Below the pieces are notes generated by a model. It had not been told where the DNA came from, ran no database searches, and was given only the letters and a program-made list of their open reading frames with translations. From Flavobacterium cyclinae (lineage in GTDB: Bacteria > Bacteroidota > Bacteroidia > Flavobacteriales > Flavobacteriaceae), in contig NZ_CP089095.1 of the NCBI RefSeq assembly GCF_021172145.1, positions 186,001-250,000 on the forward strand: a DNA stretch of 64,000 nucleotides. The letters are read 5' to 3'. The translations under genes and the position numbers were made by a program. This document shows positions 63,901-64,000 of the stretch, in pieces (positions within the stretch are counted from its first letter, which is position 1; each line of letters starts with the position of its first letter).

Positions 63901-64000
63901 CAAATTGATACCGATTTTGAATTGCTGTTCCCAGATGAGTACATCAACAACATTACTGAACGTTTGAATTTATACAACGAATTAAGCCAAATTAAAGACG
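60994..64000 (+). CDS. mfd: transcription-repair coupling factor (partial, C-terminus off the right edge)
   Basis: I translated this by eye from TTG at 60994; no stop is met before the window end (1002 codons). The N-terminal UvrB-like region (SPKIAVLESTFAARQ, and VGSSLSFVANSLFS) is followed by the RNA-polymerase-interaction domain beginning VGDYVTHIDHGIGKFGGL near residue 438. The translocase motor then has Walker A GDVGFGKT (587-594), DEEQ (688-691), and TATPIPRTL. Mfd pushes stalled RNA polymerase off DNA and recruits UvrA. No ATG in frame lies between the last upstream stop and the TTG. The C-terminal regulatory domain would be beyond the edge. Confidence 0.95.
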   Translation, partial: MSKSDIISIYDKSPKIAVLESTFAARQKSQMTGLVGSSLSFVANSLFSKSELPFLILFSNKEEAAYYLNDLEQLINAEDVLFYPSSYRRPYQIEETDNANVLLRAEVLNRINSRKKPAIIVSYAEAIFEKVVTRKELEKNTLKLSVGDNLSIDFINETLFEYNFKRVDFVTEPGEFSVRGGIIDVFSFSNDNPYRIEFFGNEVDSIRSFDVETQLSVEKLKKISIIPNVENKLLQENRESFLNYINEKTVLVIQNTELLGQQLDKLFDKANEAFEKLSKDIQHAKPEELFLNQKQFLKRALDFSVIELHTNAVFKTDKKVEFLIQPQPSFNKQFDLLLNNLSENHFNGYKNYLCCSNENQASRFHAIFEDIDEANHESIRKQYKTMVLPLFEGFIDEENQIACYTDHQIFERYHKFSIKNGYSKKQTITLKELTSLSVGDYVTHIDHGIGKFGGLQKIQVEGKTQEAIKLVYADNDIVYVSIHSLHKISKYNGKDGAPPKIYKLGSTAWKALKQKTKARVKHIAFNLIQLYAKRRLDKGFQFAPDSYLQKELESSFIYEDTPDQVTATADVKADMESERPMDRLVCGDVGFGKTEVAIRAAFKAVDNGKQVAVLVPTTILAYQHYRTFSERLKDMPVTVSYLNRFRTTKQKADTLQKLQEGKVDILIGTHQLVNKNVLFKDLGLLIIDEEQKFGVNVKDKLKTIATNVDTLTLTATPIPRTLQFSLMAARDLSVITTPPPNRYPIETQVIRFNEEVIRDAVSYEIQRGGQVYFINNRIENIKEVAGMIQRLVPGAKVGIGHGQMDGKKLEELMLAFMEGEFDVLVATTIIESGLDVPNANTIFINNANNFGLSDLHQMRGRVGRSNKKAFCYFITPPYSMMTGEAQKRITALEQFSELGSGFNIAMKDLEIRGAGDLLGGEQSGFINEIGFDTYQKIMNEAIDELKENEFKDLYQEENDIETKEFVKDIQIDTDFELLFPDEYINNITERLNLYNELSQIKD

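Overview
The window looks like a chromosomal segment of a Flavobacterium-like member of the Bacteroidota. The DNA is AT-rich. Clean promoters follow the Bacteroidota pattern (TTTG, about 19 nt, then TAnnTTTG). There are proteins of type IX secretion and gliding (SprE/PorW, T9SS sorting domains), an atp operon that stops after atpG without atpD and atpC, and an OlsF-type ornithine-lipid acyltransferase. No phage, plasmid, CRISPR or complete insertion sequence was seen.

Layout. 1-3.3 kb: a cut-off GNAT/nitrilase fusion gene, a 449-bp inverted-repeat-bounded unit carrying a decayed four-helix-bundle gene, two tandem SSB paralogues and an HRDC protein. 3.3-7.6 kb (minus): histone-deacetylase-like, chloramphenicol-acetyltransferase-like and HAD genes, then metG. 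7.7-18.7 kb (plus): LD-carboxypeptidase, YraN, an ACT-like protein, sprE, bactofilin and the atp genes atpB-E-F-H-A-G. 18.7-20.1 kb: two orphan genes set among duplicated intergenic modules. 20-35.8 kb: S9 peptidases, a flippase, dut, a sugar nucleotidyltransferase, a TPR protein, a DUF4292 lipoprotein, an EnvC-like M23 protein, a 2-hydroxyacid dehydrogenase, then a set of small membrane proteins ending with an M48 peptidase. 35.8-48.4 kb: OlsF-like protein (minus), xth, OmpA, aldo/keto reductase (plus), then a minus run with a DUF4139 protein, mgtE, rsmA, GIY-YIG, DUF4286, TPR and serS. 48.6-64 kb: M1 peptidase with T9SS tail, rseP, two tRNA-Asn genes with a duplicated and broken third copy, 2OG oxygenase, aldehyde dehydrogenase, amtB, an epimerase-type threonine dehydrogenase, a T9SS-type surface protein and mfd (cut by the right edge).

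Most genes are housekeeping: energy (atp), translation (metG, serS, rsmA, tRNA-Asn), DNA repair (mfd, xth, ssb) and envelope upkeep (rseP, M23, OmpA, flippase, DUF4292). The flippase-to-M23 block and the sprE-bactofilin-atp block are the most coherent neighbourhoods.

The least expected content lies between the genes. At least four families of short intergenic repeats recur, many as near-perfect inverted repeats: a CAGTTTTCAGTC family, a TTGACACATTG family, a CCACAGATTCGCAGATT family and a TCCCGA...TCGGGA palindrome family. The CAGT family both bounds the four-helix-bundle pseudogene and occurs alone as a 68-bp hairpin elsewhere. The TCCCGA palindrome sits inside a broken tRNA-Asn copy whose intact sisters lie next to it, which is direct evidence that these palindromes appear at new sites.
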